Assembly: GCF_008039555.1 (NCBI RefSeq) | Contig: NZ_VDUW01000004.1 | Coordinates: 1-64,000, forward strand | Direction: 5' to 3' | Length of the DNA: 64,000 nucleotides | Source of the DNA: Cerasibacillus terrae | GTDB lineage: Bacteria > Bacillota > Bacilli > Bacillales > Amphibacillaceae | Part shown: piece by piece, positions 61,103-64,000 of the stretch | How positions within the stretch are numbered: the first letter of the stretch is position 1 | Layout: every line of letters starts with the position of its first letter | The notes under the pieces: model-generated | Told to the model about the DNA's origin: nothing | The model's database searches: none | The model's input: the letters and a program-made list of their open reading frames with translations, nothing else | Translations under genes and position numbers: made by a program

Positions 61103-62284
61103 TTACTTATCATCAAGGGCTTTGATTCCTGGAAGTTCTTTTCCTTCCATAAATTCCAAAGATGCCCCTCCACCTGTTGATACATGATCCATTTCGTGGA
61201 CAAGGTCAAATTTTTCTACTGCTGCTGCTGAATCTCCACCACCAATTATAGTAAATGCTTCTGTTTGTGCAAGAGATTCTGCAACTGCACGTGTTCCACC
61301 AGCAAATGCATTCATTTCGAAAACTCCCATCGGACCGTTCCAAATGACGAGTTTTGATTTGGAAATAATATCTGCAAACGTTTCACGAGTTTTAAGTCCA
61401 ATATCTAATCCTTGCCAATCTTTTGGCATATCTTCAATAGAGACAATTTTAGAATTTGCATCCTCGGAAAACTCATCAGCAATTACTGCATCTTCCGGGA
61501 TGACAAATTGGACTCCTTTTTCTTCCGCCTTTTTTAAGAATTCTTTGGCTAAATCAATTTTATCTTCTTCCAATAGGGAATTTCCAATTTCATAGTCTTT
61601 CGCTTTAATAAATGTATATGCTAAACCACCACCGATAAGGAGATAGTCTACTTTATCAAGCAGATGATCAATTACATCTATTTTATCTTTTACTTTTGCT
61701 CCACCGATAATAGCAGTAAATGGTCGTTCAGGATTTTCTAATGCTTTAGAAAGAACAGCAATTTCCTTCTCCATTAAAAAGCCAGCAACTGCAGGTAATT
61801 TTTCTGCAACACCGGCTGTTGAAGCATGTGCCCTGTGTGCAGTACCAAATGCATCATTTACATAAATATCTGCCATATCAGCAAAGGCTTGGGATAGTTC
61901 TGGATCGTTATTCGTTTCACCCGCTTCAAAACGGACATTTTCAATTAGTAAAATATCCCCATCTTCCATCTGGGATATGGCCTCATTGACTTCTTTCCCA
62001 TGTACAGCGTCTGTTTTCATGACAACTTTGCCTGTTAAATCACTTAGTCTTTTTGCTACAGGATCAAGTCTTAGTTCTTCCACGACTTGCCCTTTTGGCC
62101 TTCCTAGATGGCTTGCTAAAATTACCTTTGCACCTTTTTCTAACAAATGTTCAATGGTAGGCAATGCCGCTTTTATTCTTGTATCGTCTGTGATTTCACC
62201 ATCTTCCATCGGTACATTAAAATCCACACGACAAAATACTTTTTTTCCTTTCACTTGTATATCTTGCAATGTCTTCTTATTCAC
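61103..62284 (-). CDS. pgk: Phosphoglycerate kinase
   Basis: 393 aa, two-domain kinase. N-terminal [20 protein letters not shown] binds phosphoglycerate and the C-terminal GGGDSAAAV region binds nucleotide. It makes ATP from 1,3-bisphosphoglycerate. It appears to start at a GTG with GGAGG 7 nt upstream. A terminator-like hairpin stands between gap and pgk. Confidence 0.97.
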   Translation of the reverse strand: MNKKTLQDIQVKGKKVFCRVDFNVPMEDGEITDDTRIKAALPTIEHLLEKGAKVILASHLGRPKGQVVEELRLDPVAKRLSDLTGKVVMKTDAVHGKEVNEAISQMEDGDILLIENVRFEAGETNNDPELSQAFADMADIYVNDAFGTAHRAHASTAGVAEKLPAVAGFLMEKEIAVLSKALENPERPFTAIIGGAKVKDKIDVIDHLLDKVDYLLIGGGLAYTFIKAKDYEIGNSLLEEDKIDLAKEFLKKAEEKGVQFVIPEDAVIADEFSEDANSKIVSIEDMPKDWQGLDIGLKTRETFADIISKSKLVIWNGPMGVFEMNAFAGGTRAVAESLAQTEAFTIIGGGDSAAAVEKFDLVHEMDHVSTGGGASLEFMEGKELPGIKALDDK

Positions 62285-62402
62285 AATCTAGCCTCCCATT
62301 TATTCTTATGTACGAATCCATTATATAAGTTTTCCCCGGAAAATGCTTTCATTAACCATCTTTATTTTTTATGAGGTCATAATAGTTCATTTTATAAAAT
62401 GT

Positions 62403-62446
62403 TTATACACGAAAAAAGAGGGTTCCCCCCCTTTTTTTCGTGTATC
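62403..62446 (-). terminator. Hairpin between gap and pgk
   Basis: ACACGAAAAAAAGGGG and CCCTCTTTTTTCGTGT form a long stem just after the gap stop (62451). It could end part of the transcripts, leaving less pgk than gap mRNA, or stabilise a processed 3' end. Confidence 0.8.
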
Positions 62447-62450
62447 CAAC

Positions 62451-63485
<1,035 letters not shown>

Positions 63486-63489
63486 TTAT

Positions 63490-64000
63490 TTAAAGGGATG
63501 AATCCCTTAACAACTGACTTGCTGCTGCTTCATCTGTAATTAACATATTACTTTTTCCTTTTTTAAAATAGGATGCAATTGCTTTTGCTTTTGAGGAGCC
63601 ACCTGCTACTGCAATAACATGGTTTTTATCCCTTAAATCATCTAATTGAATCCCGATTTTGTATATTTTATGAACAATTTGGCCTTTATCATCAAAATAA
63701 TACCCAAATGCTTCACTTACTGCATTGCCTTTTTCTAGTTGTTCCATTGTCTCTGTTGGTGTATTTCTTCGTTTAGCCATTGTCAATGCATTACCTATGC
63801 CATGCAACACAATATTTGCACCTTTAATTTGTTGTAAAATTTCATGGATGGATGGTTCTTTCATCATCGTTTCATAAGATTGCTCACTTAATATATCAGG
63901 GATAAATAACATACGATATTTACCATTTGTTTTATGTGCCATCTTAGCTGCAATTGTATTTGCCTGATGTTCTACTTCTTCACCTATTCCACCACGCGCA
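63490..64000 (-). CDS. cggR: Central glycolytic genes regulator CggR (C-terminal part, cut by window edge)
   Basis: The last 170 or so residues of a SorC/DeoR-type effector-binding domain. The open frame continues past the window edge, so the ATG at 63942 is internal. Landmarks are GIGNALTMAKRRN and IAVAGGSSKAKAI, which contribute to sugar-phosphate binding in this family. CggR represses gap and the operon until fructose-1,6-bisphosphate accumulates. The DNA-binding N-terminus and the operator lie outside the window. Confidence 0.93.
   Translation of the reverse strand, partial: ARGGIGEEVEHQANTIAAKMAHKTNGKYRMLFIPDILSEQSYETMMKEPSIHEILQQIKGANIVLHGIGNALTMAKRRNTPTETMEQLEKGNAVSEAFGYYFDDKGQIVHKIYKIGIQLDDLRDKNHVIAVAGGSSKAKAIASYFKKGKSNMLITDEAAASQLLRDSSL

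Noticed and set aside
62340..62370. cre-like sequence TGAAAGCATTTTCC upstream of pgk
   Set aside because: The central CG is lost and the last position differs, so CcpA binding is not well supported.
63490..63942. CggR as a 150-aa protein starting at 63942
   Set aside because: The frame stays open to the window edge and the sequence is only the C-terminal part of a longer regulator.

Overview
The window is an AT-rich chromosomal segment of a low-GC Gram-positive bacterium of the family Bacillaceae. Several blocks keep the Bacillus subtilis gene order: sufCDSUB next to metNIQ, yusE, yusF, gcvH, yusI and fadNAE; cggR-gap-pgk-tpiA-gpmI-eno; and secG-esterase-rnr with smpB-ssrA. The family, the tmRNA tag (GKENNNFALAA) and the many intergenic repeats suggest an Oceanobacillus/Virgibacillus-type relative. 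The genus is an inference. No phage, insertion sequence or CRISPR array is seen.

Layout. 1-2.8 kb: a palindrome, a 20-bp-period tandem array, a DUF2935 gene and a YerD-type glutamate-synthase-like protein. 2.9-7.3 kb: a fatty-acid/3-hydroxyacyl catabolic set (acyl-CoA ligase, 3-hydroxybutyryl-CoA dehydrogenase, thiolase) headed by a TetR regulator with a visible promoter and dyad. 7.6-11.7 kb: a four-gene sulfur-scavenging operon (AcDH/DszC-like flavoprotein, SnaA/DszA-type monooxygenase, FMN reductase, duplicated AhpD-like protein) behind a complete SAM (S-box) riboswitch. 11.8-15 kb: a reverse transsulfuration operon (mccB, mccA) led by a YrrT methyltransferase fused in frame to LuxS. 16-18.2 kb: a GntR/YtrA-controlled ABC-2 transporter. 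18.5-18.9 kb: a decayed cytidine deaminase. 19-24.2 kb: the SUF iron-sulfur machinery. 24.5-27.4 kb: a methionine ABC importer under a second S-box. 27.4-34.9 kb: yusE, yusF, gcvH, yusI and the fadNAE beta-oxidation operon with a FadR box. 35-36.7 kb: argS.

37-40.5 kb: a zinc uptake locus (znuA, znuCB, zur) with a Zur box in the znuA promoter and a 51-bp tandem array between znuA and znuC. 40.6-45.7 kb: a CwlO-like NlpC/P60 hydrolase, a luciferase-like oxidoreductase, a DUF1836 protein, a hemolysin-III protein and an M42 peptidase. 45.8-47.3 kb: ssrA and smpB separated by a second 51-bp array. 47.4-50.4 kb: a manganese-type ABC transporter with an MntR-like box. 50.5-53.8 kb: rnr, a carboxylesterase and secG. 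54-56.7 kb: a plus-strand alpha/beta hydrolase and a stand-alone ptsI, followed by a second 20-bp array. 57.4-64 kb: the glycolytic operon, ending inside cggR at the window edge.

Sulfur metabolism is the main theme: two S-box units, a SAH-to-cysteine route with a fused LuxS, and the SUF system. The most unusual content lies in the YrrT-LuxS fusion, in two kinds of intergenic tandem arrays, and in five copies of a dispersed two-hairpin element. One copy lies in the predicted leader of the manganese operon.
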